Shown: positions 8,256-17,789, counted from the stretch's first letter. The stretch is 64,000 nucleotides of DNA from Phyllobacterium sp. T1293 (GCF_020731415.2 NZ_CP088273.1:1493001-1557000), one strand, 5' to 3'. Numbers and translations: made by a program. Notes: generated by a model from the letters alone, not told the origin.

Positions 8256-9833
8256 TTACTGCGCCGTATCCGTGTCGGTGTTGTCTTCCTCGCCCTCGGG
8301 CGCATCGGAATCGATTGCGTCATCAGCACCGGGCGCGGCAACCGGATCGGGACCTTTGACAGGATTGCCATTGATCGCAACCGATCCATCGGCCTTCTGG
8401 TCAACAACCCACTGGATCTTGCCGCCGTCGATCTGCGTGCCAAAGTCTTTCGCCAGCTTGACGAATACGATGTACTGCTTGATCGTCTCGTCGGTTTCGC
8501 CGGCTTTGTTCAGGCGCTCGACAACCTTGTCGAAGCCGGACATTTCCCAGGTTGTGTGGCTTTCAGGCTTCAGCGCTGCAAATGTCATCTCGCCCTCGAC
8601 GGTCAATTCGGCATCGACAGTGCGTACGAGGCTCTTCGAGATGACGAGCTTTGGCGGCGTGACCAGAAATTGTGCGGCAGTCTTTGCTTCAAACTCTTCC
8701 GAGATGACCTTCTCGCGATTGAGATCCATGTCCTCAATCGCACCTTTGACAACGGTATCCAGATCAACTCCGGTTGTGCCAATCGCCAGTTCCACGTCGG
8801 TTGGGAGAAATGGTACCCCCCATTCTGGAATTGGCAGGGTTGGATATTTCAGACCATTGGTGCGCATCGCATAATGGTACGAGCCGCTTTTGCTGATGCC
8901 ATCAAGGTTGGTATCCTGCGAAATATTCTGGGCCGCGAAATTGCCGAGTGGTGTTTCAACCACAAAATCCTTGAAATGATACTCGCCCTTGAGCTTGTCC
9001 CAGAGCGGCAGAACCGCCTTCAATTTCTGCTTGAGAGCAGCCTGATCGTCTTTTTTGAGTTTCTTTTCTTCCGCATGGGCAACGAAGAACGCCCATAGAT
9101 CCATGATTTCAGTGTTGCGGAAACCTTTGCCCTCGGCCGTTGTTCCAAGTTCACCGCTGCGCAAGCTGATCTTCACCGGTTCGCCAGCGGCTGGCTTTTC
9201 TGTTCCGTCTTCCGCAGTGGTTGTATCCAGATTTGGCAGCTTCGTTGAAATCGTTTCGGTGAAATTGGCAAGAGCCTGCGTCATGTTAATATCGACGCCA
9301 CCCGATGTGGCGGCCGTTGCAAGCATTTCGCCTTTTGCAGCGCTAGCGCTGGCATCAATGTCCTGTTCGGCAGATTTGACAGCCATCTTGAAGGCGTCAT
9401 AGGCGAAATTCGATTTGGAGAAGGTGCCGATCTTCGGATCAAAGAGGCCTGTCCAACTGCCGCCATCGACCGACCACTGGAATGATTCCGGGCCTTTTGG
9501 CCCCGTCACTTCGAACGAGGCCGACGGTATATTGCCCGAGGTCACATTCCAGGTCCCGTCCGCGAGCGGCTTGGTCAGGATACTGTAATCGCCAAGATTG
9601 CCCTTCAAAACTTCCTGCTTCGGCATGGACTTCAGAAAAGCATCAGTGCTGAAAGTGATACGATAACCTTCAGCCTCAGGCGTTACCTTCAAAATGCCCT
9701 TCTTGAGCGCAGTCTTGCCGACATATTTCGACAAAGTATTGGCAAGTTGATCGGCGCCCTTGGCATCGATCGTTTGGGCGAAAGCTGGCGATGACAACGC
9801 CATGACGCAGGAAATCAGCAACAGTTTACGCAC
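8256..9833 (-). CDS. Exported hypothetical protein (525 aa)
   Basis: No recognised enzyme domain. The N-terminus MRKLLLISCVMALSSPAFA is a clear Sec signal peptide with cleavage expected after residue 19, so the protein is periplasmic or surface-associated. The mature part is rich in beta-like alternation, has no further membrane segments, and ends in an acidic Asp/Glu-rich tail of about 40 residues. Conserved exported proteins of this kind occur in other rhizobiales from what I recall, without assigned function. It is a single gene between gatC and the UPF0173 hydrolase gene. Confidence 0.75.
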   Translation of the reverse strand: MRKLLLISCVMALSSPAFAQTIDAKGADQLANTLSKYVGKTALKKGILKVTPEAEGYRITFSTDAFLKSMPKQEVLKGNLGDYSILTKPLADGTWNVTSGNIPSASFEVTGPKGPESFQWSVDGGSWTGLFDPKIGTFSKSNFAYDAFKMAVKSAEQDIDASASAAKGEMLATAATSGGVDINMTQALANFTETISTKLPNLDTTTAEDGTEKPAAGEPVKISLRSGELGTTAEGKGFRNTEIMDLWAFFVAHAEEKKLKKDDQAALKQKLKAVLPLWDKLKGEYHFKDFVVETPLGNFAAQNISQDTNLDGISKSGSYHYAMRTNGLKYPTLPIPEWGVPFLPTDVELAIGTTGVDLDTVVKGAIEDMDLNREKVISEEFEAKTAAQFLVTPPKLVISKSLVRTVDAELTVEGEMTFAALKPESHTTWEMSGFDKVVERLNKAGETDETIKQYIVFVKLAKDFGTQIDGGKIQWVVDQKADGSVAINGNPVKGPDPVAAPGADDAIDSDAPEGEEDNTDTDTAQ

Positions 9834-9908
9834 AATACCTCCAATAGCTCAGTCAATCGTCGTGGTGACGACTACGCGATGTGTGAGAATGGCTTTAGCA
9901 ATCCAAAC

Positions 9909-10613
9909 TCAAAGCGTAAACTGGTCATTTGTCTTGGCAACAAAGACCTGCGTCTTGCTTCCATCCATTGCAGCTACAAATTTGTCCGGCGTCTGGTCAA
10001 TGATCGGAAACGAGCCGTAATGACAGGGAATTGCCTTGGCAAATTTGAAGTAACGCTGGGTTGCCAGCGCTGCCACCGCGCCGCCCATGGTAAAGCGGTC
10101 GCCGATCGGGATTATTCCGATTTCCGGCTGGTGCAGTTCATTGATCAGCGCCATGTCAGAGAAAATATCCGTATCGCCCATGTGATAGATTGTCGGCTCA
10201 TCATCAAAATGCAGAACAATACCATTGGCCGAGCCCAGCGAATGCGAAACACCATCTTCGGTGATCTGTGCCGATGAATGCAGAGCGTTGACATAGGTGA
10301 CGGTAAAACCGGTATGTGAGACCGTTCCGCCTGTGTTTGTCGGATCGACGCGCGCCACGCCGCGATTGTTCAGCCATGTCACCAGATCGGCATTGCCGAT
10401 AACCACTGCACCGGTATCCTTGGCGATGGCGGCTGCATCGCCGACATGGTCGCCATGACCATGCGTCAAAACAATGTGGGTTGCGCCCTTGGCGGCTTCC
10501 TTGGGATCGACACCACGCGCACCGGGGTTTCCGTTGAGGAAGGGATCGATCAGGATCGTGCTTTTGGCGATTTCAATGCGAAAGGCCGAATGGCCAAGCC
10601 AGGTAATCTTCAT
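9909..10613 (-). CDS. UPF0173 metal-dependent hydrolase
   Basis: A 234-aa metallo-beta-lactamase-fold protein of the UPF0173 family. The zinc motif [11 protein letters not shown] has H51, H53, D55 and H56, and a second metal region follows as [13 protein letters not shown]. The N-terminus [14 protein letters not shown] is the family start. The physiological substrate is unknown. It is transcribed divergently from ruvX across a 117-bp gap that must carry both promoters. Confidence 0.88.
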   Translation of the reverse strand: MKITWLGHSAFRIEIAKSTILIDPFLNGNPGARGVDPKEAAKGATHIVLTHGHGDHVGDAAAIAKDTGAVVIGNADLVTWLNNRGVARVDPTNTGGTVSHTGFTVTYVNALHSSAQITEDGVSHSLGSANGIVLHFDDEPTIYHMGDTDIFSDMALINELHQPEIGIIPIGDRFTMGGAVAALATQRYFKFAKAIPCHYGSFPIIDQTPDKFVAAMDGSKTQVFVAKTNDQFTL

Positions 10614-10730
10614 ATTGTTTTCCCTTCATTCATCAGTCTTTACTCGCCACAACCGTCTATTGCAGCTATGTGACAATTATTCGAATTACAACGGCCTTTT
10701 ACAGGCCAATTCAAGTGCAGGAAGCAGCCA

Positions 10731-11225
10731 TTGACGGTTCTGACCATTGAACAGCTGGAAGATCATGTGGCAGACGGCCAGACCGTCGCCGGGCTTGATC
10801 TTGGCACGAAAACCATCGGCATCGCTATTTCCGACCGGGGCTTTTCCTTTGCCAATCCGCGTCCAGTGCTCAGGCGCAGCAAGTTCACCCACGACGCTCA
10901 GGACCTTTTGAAGGCACTGAAAGCTGACAATGCAGGGGCCATTGTCATCGGTTTACCCGTCAATATGGATGGTAGCGAAGGCCCGCGTGTGCAGGCAACC
11001 CGTGCTTTTGTGCGCAACATGGAAAAGCTGACCCACCTGCCCTTCATCTATTGGGATGAGCGTCTGTCGACGGTTGCTGCAGAGCGCGCGCTGATCGGCA
11101 TGGATGTATCACGGCAAAAACGCGCCGAGCGCATCGATTCCGCTGCGGCGGCTTTCATTTTGCAAGGTGCATTGGACCGGCTGCAAAGCCTGCGTCAGGA
11201 CGCAGACGACAATTCCTTCGAATAA
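10731..11225 (+). CDS. ruvX: RuvX/YqgF Holliday-junction resolvase-like / pre-16S rRNA nuclease
   Basis: A 164-aa RNase H-like protein. D23 lies in [15 protein letters not shown], with [13 protein letters not shown] and [12 protein letters not shown] further on, all catalytic-core motifs of YqgF. Known members process the 5' end of 16S rRNA. The start is a TTG at 10731 preceded by AGGAAG; no ATG occurs before the core motif. Its 3' end overlaps the convergent membrane-protein gene by 31 bp. Confidence 0.9.
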   Translation: MTVLTIEQLEDHVADGQTVAGLDLGTKTIGIAISDRGFSFANPRPVLRRSKFTHDAQDLLKALKADNAGAIVIGLPVNMDGSEGPRVQATRAFVRNMEKLTHLPFIYWDERLSTVAAERALIGMDVSRQKRAERIDSAAAAFILQGALDRLQSLRQDADDNSFE

Positions 11226-11557
11226 GCCAGCGCAGCATTGGCAGCCGCTGCGGGCTTTGTCCGGGCAGCCGCAGCGCGGTTCGCCCTGAAGACTTTAACC
11301 CAGGCGATAATCTGCTTGCGGCGGCGAAACGCGATCAGGCAGAGCACAAGCCCCGTATCGACGATGCAGGCCCGCGCCACCAGCGGCGGAATGCTATCGG
11401 GCGCGATACCCAGAATATTGCCATAAATGGTGAAGACCAGATCGTGCATTTCACGGCTGAAGAAGTACATCCCCATGCTCAGATCGTAGTACGAAAGAAA
11501 GTACCAACCCCACAAAAAGCTCAATGGGCCCGCCCAGAATATCAGGAAGCTGCGCAT
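11195..11557 (-). CDS. Small membrane protein (DUF6105-like)
   Basis: A 120-aa protein with two hydrophobic segments (about residues 4-26 and 60-78) and a basic, Ala-rich cytoplasmic tail. The N-terminal block [17 protein letters not shown] and IYGNILGI resemble a small rhizobial membrane family that I recall as DUF6105; function is unknown. The gene converges on ruvX and overlaps it by 31 bp. A repeat-rich intergenic region lies upstream. Confidence 0.72.
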   Translation of the reverse strand: MRSFLIFWAGPLSFLWGWYFLSYYDLSMGMYFFSREMHDLVFTIYGNILGIAPDSIPPLVARACIVDTGLVLCLIAFRRRKQIIAWVKVFRANRAAAARTKPAAAANAALAYSKELSSAS

Positions 11558-11810
11558 TCATTACTCCTAGCGGGGATGAATCTGGTGGGTGTGTAACCCC
11601 GTGAAATCACGAGGTATTTTCGAATCACATTGATATCTGCTAAGAGTTTAGGCGCAACGTAAACCGTTTGTTAAGGTTAATTTCAAAAAATTTTATTAAA
11701 ATTGAAGGTATTAGCGAGGCCCTTTTTGAGGCATGTGAGATGGCTGATTCACACCGATGCAAAATTTCTGACAAAAGTGGTTTTGGGAGTGGTTGCGCGA
11801 GTATTATGCG

Positions 11811-11906
11811 TGGTTCGTGGTTCGTGGTTCGTGGTTCGTGGTTCGACAAGCTCACCATGAGGGAGATCGGAGATGCAACGATAATCGTCAGCGTTGCAGA
11901 AATAGG
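11811..11906 (+). repeat. Dispersed repeat, copy A (five TGGTTCG units)
   Basis: Five perfect tandem TGGTTCG heptamers (11811-11845) run into ACAAGCTCACCATGAGGGAG, then GATGCAACGATAATCG and GCGTTGCAGAA. The same order of blocks recurs at 16511 and 47644. The 454-bp gap between the DUF6105-like gene and aidB holds this copy, the palindrome below, and an AT-rich stretch at 11600-11760 in which no gene is seen. Confidence 0.85.
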
Positions 11907-11921
11907 TTCCCACCCCACCTT

Positions 11922-11977
11922 CGTCATCCTCGGGTCAAGCCCGAGGATGACGGAAGAACCCGAGGATGACGGAAGAA
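11922..11977. repeat. Palindrome plus 19-bp tandem duplication
   Basis: Perfect 13-bp inverted repeat, CGTCATCCTCGGG (11922-11934) and CCCGAGGATGACG (11940-11952), loop TCAAG. The right arm with its flank, CCCGAGGATGACGGAAGAA, is repeated immediately (11940-11958 and 11959-11977). It lies 35 bp beyond the aidB stop and could terminate its transcript. Palindromes of this CCTCGGG type are widespread in rhizobial genomes. Confidence 0.8.
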
Positions 11978-12011
11978 TAAGAGCTGAAGATAATAGAGAA
12001 GTGGATGCCCC

Positions 12012-13643
12012 TCAATTTGCCGGAGGATAGAGCGAGTTGACAATGCTCTTGGCGTTGTGGCGGGCATCGAGCATGCCATATGTGGTGCGCCATTGCCCGC
12101 CAAGGCGGGTTTCAATGAAGGCATCGGCGATGTCTTCCGAGTGCAGATGCCGCAATTCGGCACCGGCGGCGGCGAGCGCCAACTGTTCGGTGAGTATCCG
12201 TGCCGCGCCCTCGTCATTTTCAGCAACACGCATGGCAGCGCGCAACACTTCAACCGTGCCCTGCCCGCCGCGTCCAAGCTGCGAGCCGATCCAGTTCAAC
12301 ACTTCGTCGAACAATTGTGGACCGCGTTTCAGTACACGCAGCACGTCCAGCGCCATGACGTTGCCGGAACCTTCCCAGATCGCATTCACAGGGGCTTCGC
12401 GATAATAGCGGGCAAGATTGCCCTCTTCGATGTAGCCATTGCCGCCGAGGCATTCCATCGCCTCGTACAGCATTGCCGGAGCGATTTTGGCGACCCAATA
12501 TTTAACGACAGGCGTCATGACACGGGCAAAGGCTGCCTCGCCGCGGTTCTGCGCGGCATTATCGAAGGCGCGCGCAAGCCGGAAGGTCAGCGCAGTAGCA
12601 CCTGCCACATCCAGCGCCATATCGGCCATGACGCGCAGCATTAGCGGCTTGTCGATGAGCGGACTATCGAACACAACGCGGTGACGCGCATGGTGTACGG
12701 CTTCGGCGAGGCCCGCCCGCATCATGCCCGATGAAGCAATGGCGCAATCAAGCCGCGTCAGCGTCACCATGTCGATGATGGTTTTGACACCCTCGCCCGG
12801 ACCACCAACCATCTGGCCGAGCGCATTGTCGAACTCGACTTCCGATGAAGCATTCGAACGATTGCCGAGCTTGTCCTTCAACCGCTGAAAGCGGAAACCA
12901 TTGGAGGAACCATCCGGCAGAATGCGCGGCACGAGAAAACAGGACAGGCCCTCGCGTGCCTGCGCCAACACCAGAAAGGCGTCGGACATCGGCGCGGACA
13001 TGAACCATTTATGGCCGGTAATACGATAAAACCCACTTCCGGCAGGCTCGGCGCGTGTCGTGTTGGTGCGCACATCCGTGCCGCCCTGCTTTTCAGTCAT
13101 GCCCATGCCGAGCGTCAGGCTGGCTTTTTTGGCCGGTGATTTGTTGCTGGAATCATATTTGCGCGGCAAAACTAGCGGCGACCACTCGCGGTACAGGCTT
13201 GGCGACGCCATAAGCGCAGCCAGCGAAGCACTGGTCATGGTGATCGGGCACAGATGTCCGCATTCCAGTTGCGCAGTCATATAAAACCGCGCCGTGCGGG
13301 ACTGGTGCCGCAATCCATTTTCTACGGGACCGTCTTCCCAGATCGACGAATGCAGCCCCTGCGCCACGGAACGGCGCATCAGCGCATGATAGGCCGGGTG
13401 GTAATCCACCACGTCAATGCGATGACCCTGACGGTCATGGGTGCGCAGCTTCGGCGTTTCGGTATTGGCCAGCCGCGCCAGATCCTGCGCATCGCCGGAC
13501 AGGACAAATCGCCCGCTTTGCTCCAGTTCCGTCCGCGTTGCCTGCGGAAACCGTTTGGTAATCTGCATCAATAGCGGATCACCAAGATAGGCGTTGAGGC
13601 CGGTCATGGGGGGCGTCTGGTTGAGAACGTCGTGGGTTTTCAA
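12012..13643 (-). CDS. aidB: AidB-type acyl-CoA dehydrogenase family protein
   Basis: A 543-aa flavoprotein of the acyl-CoA dehydrogenase superfamily. The length, the extended N-terminal part (LNQTPPMTGLNAYLGDPLL) and the motifs MGMTEKQGGTDVRTNTTRA, GHKWFMSAPMSDAFLVLAQ and YEAMECLGGNGYIEEG match AidB, which in E. coli is induced by alkylation stress and binds DNA. The catalytic competence of AidB proteins as dehydrogenases is weak or doubtful. The gene is isolated on the minus strand; no Ada-type operator was recognised upstream. Confidence 0.88.
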   Translation of the reverse strand: MKTHDVLNQTPPMTGLNAYLGDPLLMQITKRFPQATRTELEQSGRFVLSGDAQDLARLANTETPKLRTHDRQGHRIDVVDYHPAYHALMRRSVAQGLHSSIWEDGPVENGLRHQSRTARFYMTAQLECGHLCPITMTSASLAALMASPSLYREWSPLVLPRKYDSSNKSPAKKASLTLGMGMTEKQGGTDVRTNTTRAEPAGSGFYRITGHKWFMSAPMSDAFLVLAQAREGLSCFLVPRILPDGSSNGFRFQRLKDKLGNRSNASSEVEFDNALGQMVGGPGEGVKTIIDMVTLTRLDCAIASSGMMRAGLAEAVHHARHRVVFDSPLIDKPLMLRVMADMALDVAGATALTFRLARAFDNAAQNRGEAAFARVMTPVVKYWVAKIAPAMLYEAMECLGGNGYIEEGNLARYYREAPVNAIWEGSGNVMALDVLRVLKRGPQLFDEVLNWIGSQLGRGGQGTVEVLRAAMRVAENDEGAARILTEQLALAAAGAELRHLHSEDIADAFIETRLGGQWRTTYGMLDARHNAKSIVNSLYPPAN

Positions 13644-13841
13644 GAAAATGTCCTGATCATTATTTTGCTGTCTTTACGGCTGGCCTGTTTCATCCGAACA
13701 AGTGCCACCCGCAAACATGAGTCGCGTCATATATGGGGTGAAGATTCTGACAAGCGGTTAACCGAACCATCTTTCTAGCGGAATGACAGCGCCGATGCAA
13801 AATGTCTCAGATAGGATTTTCTGCGCAGGTGCCGTTTATTA

Positions 13842-13851
13842 TGTCTAGACA
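13842..13851. promoter_or_regulatory. TGTCTAGACA palindrome
   Basis: Perfect 10-bp palindrome 70 bp before the substrate-binding protein start. It fits the yGT-N-ACr type of operator bound by many GntR-family repressors, but no regulator gene is adjacent. The rest of the 278-bp gap (13644-13921) shows no known riboswitch core. Confidence 0.3.
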
Positions 13852-13921
13852 AAAGAAAATCCAGCTGCCTATCATGCCTTTATATTCATCGTGCCAAAAA
13901 AATGAACAAAGGGGTCATCAC

Positions 13922-14869
13922 ATGAAATTCAAATGGCATATTGGTGTTGCGCTGGCAGCGGTTCTTGCCTCTGTCGCGCCGTCGCAAGCCGAGACGGCTG
14001 TTTCGGTTGGCCTGTCCGGCTGGACTGGCTTTGGTCCGCTGACACTGGCCAAGCAGGCCGGCATCTTCAAAAAGAATGGTCTTGATGTCACGCTGACAAA
14101 GATTCCGCAGGCGAGCCGCCATCTGGCGCTGGCATCGGGCGATGTACAGTGTGCGGCGACAACCGTGGAAACATGGATCGCCTGGAACGCCAATGGCGTG
14201 GCCACCAAGCAGATTTTCCAGATGGACAAATCATTCGGTGCTGATGGCTTGGTCGTGCGCAATGATATTGCCAAGATTGCGGACCTCAAAGGCAAGACAA
14301 TCGCCGCTTCTGCCCCCGGTACGACGCCCTATTTCGATCTGGCCTGGATATTGAAGCATAATGGTCTGTCATTGAAGGATGTGAAGATTGTCAATCTTGA
14401 ACCCGGCCCAGCTGCGCAGGCGTTTGTTGCCGGACAGAACGATGCGGCCATGACCTATGAGCCCTATCTTTCAACGGTGCGCGGTGCGCCTGACAAGGGC
14501 AAGATCATTGCCACCACACTGGATTATCCTATTGTGATGGATACGTTCGGTTGCACCAACGCCTTCCTTGAAAAGAACCCGGAAGCCGCGAAAGCTCTGG
14601 CCAAAAGCTATTTCGATGCGCTGGATCTGATCGCTGCGGACAAGACCAAAGCCTATGAAATCATGGGTGCGGATGTGAAGCAGTCGGCAGAAGTCTTTGG
14701 TAATTCAGCACAATATCTGCGCTGGCAGGATAAGGCCGCCAATCAGGCTTTCTTCGAAAAGGACTTTACGAAATTCTCGGAGGAAGCCGCTGATCTCCTG
14801 CTTGAAATCGGCATCATCAAGAAGAAGCCCGATATCAGCGCTATCGTCGATACCAGCTTCATCAAATAA
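13922..14869 (+). CDS. NitT/TauT-type ABC transporter substrate-binding protein
   Basis: Periplasmic solute receptor of the SsuA/TauA/NrtA group. The ATG at 13922 follows AAAGGGG and starts a signal peptide with cleavage expected after A23 (APSQA|ETA); an earlier in-frame ATG at 13802 would bury the signal sequence. The mature part shows GLSGWTGFGPLTLAKQAGIF, a typical start, and NLEPGPAAQAFVAGQNDAA in the second lobe. It is followed by its permease and ATPase. Substrate candidates are sulfonates, taurine, nitrate-like anions or pyrimidine precursors; none is decided by the sequence. Confidence 0.88.
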   Translation: MKFKWHIGVALAAVLASVAPSQAETAVSVGLSGWTGFGPLTLAKQAGIFKKNGLDVTLTKIPQASRHLALASGDVQCAATTVETWIAWNANGVATKQIFQMDKSFGADGLVVRNDIAKIADLKGKTIAASAPGTTPYFDLAWILKHNGLSLKDVKIVNLEPGPAAQAFVAGQNDAAMTYEPYLSTVRGAPDKGKIIATTLDYPIVMDTFGCTNAFLEKNPEAAKALAKSYFDALDLIAADKTKAYEIMGADVKQSAEVFGNSAQYLRWQDKAANQAFFEKDFTKFSEEAADLLLEIGIIKKKPDISAIVDTSFIK

Positions 14870-14875
14870 TCAGCG

Positions 14876-14909
14876 GGCTGCAGGAAGATGGTTCGTGGTT
14901 CCTGCAGCC
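14876..14909. terminator. Intra-operon hairpin carrying a repeat fragment in its loop
   Basis: Perfect 11-bp inverted repeat, GGCTGCAGGAA (14876-14886) and TTCCTGCAGCC (14899-14909), in the gap between the binding-protein and permease genes. No T tract follows, so it more likely stabilises the upstream mRNA or attenuates than terminates fully. This fits higher expression of the binding protein. The 12-base loop and first arm bases read TGGTTCGTGGTT, a piece of the dispersed repeat. Confidence 0.55.
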
Positions 14910-14938
14910 ACAACCTTTCTGATCTGATCGGGACACAC

Positions 14939-15715
14939 ATGGTTCAACCTCTCCAACCCATCAGGGCGTCGTCACGCATCCTGCTTGGCGTGCTCTTTTT
15001 CATTCTGTTCATCGCCGCATGGTCCGTGGCAACTTTTGGCGGTTTCGTGTCGAGCACCTTTCTCGCCGATCCCCTGACCATGCTGCATGATGGCTGGTTC
15101 CTGCTGTCCGAGCAGAATTTTCTTTATGATATCGGCATGACGATCTGGCGGGTTGTCGGCGGCTTTATCATTGCAGCTATCATTGCCGTTCCGCTTGGTG
15201 TTGCCATGGGTGCATATAAGCCTGTTGAAGCGATGCTGGAGCCTTTTATTTCCTTTGCCCGCTATCTGCCAGCCTCCGCCTTTATTCCGCTGCTGATCCT
15301 GTGGGCTGGTATTGGCGAAATGCAGAAACTGCTGGTGATTTTCATCGGTGCCGTGTTCCAGATTATCCTGATGGTTGCGGTGGCCGTGGCCAATACGCGG
15401 CGCGATCTGGTGGAAGCCGCCTATACGCTTGGCGCCAATGATCGCGGCATCGTCAAGCGCGTGCTCATTCCGGCCAACGCGCCTGACATTGCCGAAACGC
15501 TGCGGCTGGTGCTTGGCTGGGCGTGGACCTATGTCATCGTCGCTGAAATGATCGGCGCCTCGTCCGGGATCGGTTATATGATCATCAACAGCCAGGCATT
15601 GATGGCTACCGGGCAGATCATTTTCGGCATTATTGTTATTGGCGTGATCGGCCTCATCTCGGACTTCCTTTTCAAATCCGTCAATCGCTGGCTTTTCGCC
15701 TGGAGGCTCGCATGA
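14939..15715 (+). CDS. NitT/TauT-type ABC transporter permease
   Basis: A 258-aa inner-membrane permease with about six transmembrane segments. The cytoplasmic EAA loop is EAAYTLGANDRGIVKRVLIP, which contacts the ATPase. The chosen ATG at 14939 gives a normal-length protein. An in-frame ATG at 14888 falls within the intra-operon hairpin and is unlikely. It overlaps the ATPase start by four bases (ATGA). Confidence 0.88.
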   Translation: MVQPLQPIRASSRILLGVLFFILFIAAWSVATFGGFVSSTFLADPLTMLHDGWFLLSEQNFLYDIGMTIWRVVGGFIIAAIIAVPLGVAMGAYKPVEAMLEPFISFARYLPASAFIPLLILWAGIGEMQKLLVIFIGAVFQIILMVAVAVANTRRDLVEAAYTLGANDRGIVKRVLIPANAPDIAETLRLVLGWAWTYVIVAEMIGASSGIGYMIINSQALMATGQIIFGIIVIGVIGLISDFLFKSVNRWLFAWRLA

Positions 15716-16497
15716 GTACGCTTGTTATCAAGGGCGTCAGCCGCATATTCCCCGGCGTGCATGGCGGCCAGCCAACGCAGGCGCTGCAACCGACAGACCT
15801 CACCGTCGCGCATAATGATTTCGTTTCGATTCTCGGCCCGTCGGGCTGCGGCAAGTCAACACTCCTGCGTATTGTTGCAGGGCTTGACCGGCCAACCAGC
15901 GGCACCGTCACCCTTGATGGGCAGGAGGTGAAAGGTCCGGGTGCCGATCGCGGCGTGGTGTTCCAGTCCTATACGCTGTTTCCGTGGCTGACGATTGAGC
16001 AGAATATCGGCTTTGGCCTGCGTGAACGCGGTGTTGGCGAGAAGGAAAAGAGCGAGATCGTCGCCTCCTATATCGACAAGGTGGGTCTGCGCGGTTTTGA
16101 GAACCACTGGCCAAAACAGCTTTCCGGCGGCATGCAGCAGCGCACGGCGATTGCCCGGGCGCTGGCCAACAATCCAAAGATACTGCTGCTCGACGAGCCT
16201 TTCGGTGCGCTTGATAATCAGACTCGCGGCCTGATGCAGGAGCTTCTGCTCGGCATCTGGGAACACGAGCAGAAAACCGTGATTTTTGTTACACATGATA
16301 TTGAAGAAGCAATCTTCATGGCCTCACGGGTGGTGACGATGTCCGCACGTCCGGGCCGGATCAAATCCATCATGCCGGTACCGCTTGGTCATCCCAGACA
16401 TTATACGGTAAAGGCAAGCCCTGAATTTACCGAGATGCGGTTGAAACTGACAGAGGAAATCCGCAGCGAGGCAATACTGGCTGCGGAAGCGCATTAG
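15712..16497 (+). CDS. NitT/TauT-type ABC transporter ATP-binding protein
   Basis: A 261-aa cytoplasmic ATPase. Walker A is GPSGCGKST (residues 42-50), the signature LSGGMQQR, and Walker [13 protein letters not shown]; the switch histidine is in FVTHDIEEA. It is the last gene of a three-gene importer operon, coupled to the permease by an ATGA overlap. A repeat-rich gap follows. Confidence 0.92.
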   Translation: MSTLVIKGVSRIFPGVHGGQPTQALQPTDLTVAHNDFVSILGPSGCGKSTLLRIVAGLDRPTSGTVTLDGQEVKGPGADRGVVFQSYTLFPWLTIEQNIGFGLRERGVGEKEKSEIVASYIDKVGLRGFENHWPKQLSGGMQQRTAIARALANNPKILLLDEPFGALDNQTRGLMQELLLGIWEHEQKTVIFVTHDIEEAIFMASRVVTMSARPGRIKSIMPVPLGHPRHYTVKASPEFTEMRLKLTEEIRSEAILAAEAH

Positions 16498-16510
16498 ATA
16501 TTGTTGTATA

Positions 16511-16728
16511 TGGGTGGTGGGTGGTGGGTGGTGGGTGGTTCGACAAGCTCACCATGAGGGAGAGCGTGGATGAACGATAATCGCAAAGATTGCAGATCGA
16601 AGGCAACGCACCAACGCTGCAGAACTTGGCTCCCTGCAATCACCCCAACGCCCTCATCCTGAGCCTGTCGAAGGGCGCAAAAATGGTTCTGCAAACCGCA
16701 TCGATGCGTGGTTCGACAAACTCACCAC
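16511..16728 (+). repeat. Dispersed repeat, copy B (TGGGTGG units)
   Basis: Four tandem TGGGTGG heptamers (16511-16538), a variant of the TGGTTCG unit with the same 7-bp period, run into TTCGACAAGCTCACCATGAG. Then come GAACGATAATCGCAAAGATTG and CAACGCTGCAGAACTTGG as in the other copies. A second family motif, CCTCATCCTGAGCCTGTCGA (16652-16671), and a further GTGGTTCGACAAACTCACCA (16709-16728) follow. The 326-bp gap before pyrB holds only these repeats. Confidence 0.8.
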
Positions 16729-16823
16729 AATCATGGAACCAAGGATTTTATTGGGGAACATGGCTGGATATGATGTCAGGCGCTTGCGGGGCGGCGGCAT
16801 CGAGCCTATAGGGGGGACTTGAT

Positions 16824-17789
16824 ATGACATCAAAAGCGCTCCCCCTCCTGTTTCCCCACCGCCATTTGCTTGGCATCAAGAACCTTTCCCCTGAGGACAT
16901 CAATATTCTTCTCGACCTTGCCGACAGCGAGATTGCTGTTTCGCGTCAGTCGGAGAAGAAAAAGAGTGTTTTGCGCGGGCGAACGCAGATCAATCTGTTC
17001 TTCGAGGCTTCGACCCGAACACAGTCATCCTTCGAGCTTGCGGGAAAGCGGCTCGGGGCTGATGTGATGAACATGTCTGTTGGCAATTCCTCGGTGAAAA
17101 AGGGCGAAACGCTGATCGATACGGCCATGACGCTCAATGCGATGCGGCCGGATATCCTGATTATCAGGCACAGTTCCGCCGGTGCTGCGGCGCTGCTGGC
17201 GCAGAAGGTTGGATGTTCCGTGGTGAATGCCGGTGATGGCGCGCATGAACATCCAACACAGGCCCTGCTTGATGCACTGACGATCCGGCGCGCCAAGGGC
17301 AAGGTGGCGCGGCTGATCGTGGCCATTTGCGGCGATGTGCTGCATTCGCGTGTAGCCCGCTCCAACATTCTGCTGCTGAATGCGCTGGGTGCGCGGGTGC
17401 GGGTGATTGCCCCTTCCACGCTGCTGCCGGCAGGCATCAGCCAGATGGGTGTCGAGGTATTCAACTCGATGGAAGAAGGTCTGAAAGACGCCGACGTGGT
17501 GATGATGTTGCGCCTGCAGCGCGAGCGTATGGCGGGTGCCTTTGTACCGTCGGTGCGTGAATATTTCCACTATCACGGTCTTGATCGCGAAAAGCTCAAA
17601 CATGCCAAGCCCGATGCGCTGGTCATGCACCCCGGACCAATGAACCGGGGCGTCGAAATTGCCTCGGATGTGGCCGACGGCTCACAGAGTGTTATTCAGG
17701 AACAGGTTGAGATGGGTGTTGCCGTGCGCATGGCTGTCATGGAAGCGCTGCTTGATCCGCGCCGCAACGCGGAAGGAGTGGCAGGATGA
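16824..17789 (+). CDS. pyrB: Aspartate carbamoyltransferase catalytic subunit
   Basis: Condenses carbamoyl phosphate with aspartate in de novo pyrimidine synthesis. The 321-aa protein carries the carbamoyl-phosphate loop STRTQSSF at residues 63-70, HPTQALLD, and the closing [12 protein letters not shown]. No pyrI regulatory gene is adjacent. The stop overlaps the pyrC-like start by four bases, so the two are coupled, as in species where PyrB assembles with an inactive dihydroorotase partner. Confidence 0.96.
   Translation: MTSKALPLLFPHRHLLGIKNLSPEDINILLDLADSEIAVSRQSEKKKSVLRGRTQINLFFEASTRTQSSFELAGKRLGADVMNMSVGNSSVKKGETLIDTAMTLNAMRPDILIIRHSSAGAAALLAQKVGCSVVNAGDGAHEHPTQALLDALTIRRAKGKVARLIVAICGDVLHSRVARSNILLLNALGARVRVIAPSTLLPAGISQMGVEVFNSMEEGLKDADVVMMLRLQRERMAGAFVPSVREYFHYHGLDREKLKHAKPDALVMHPGPMNRGVEIASDVADGSQSVIQEQVEMGVAVRMAVMEALLDPRRNAEGVAG

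Noticed and set aside
8256..9833. Lipoprotein signal (Cys9 in LISC) in the exported 525-aa protein
   Set aside because: The cysteine is too near the N-terminus and is followed by the rest of a hydrophobic core and an AFA cleavage site, so ordinary Sec cleavage fits better.
11811..11845. Tandem TGGTTCG array considered as a CRISPR-like or VNTR locus
   Set aside because: Units are 7 bp with no spacers and no cas genes; it is the head of a dispersed repeat.
11640..12030. Two open frames (plus 11668-12030, minus 11640-11927)
   Set aside because: Most of each product is translated repeat sequence (TGGTTCG heptamers and the CCTCGGG palindrome), with no ribosome site or domain.
13644..13921. Possible TPP or other riboswitch ahead of the ABC importer
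   Set aside because: None of the conserved riboswitch core words were found in the leader.
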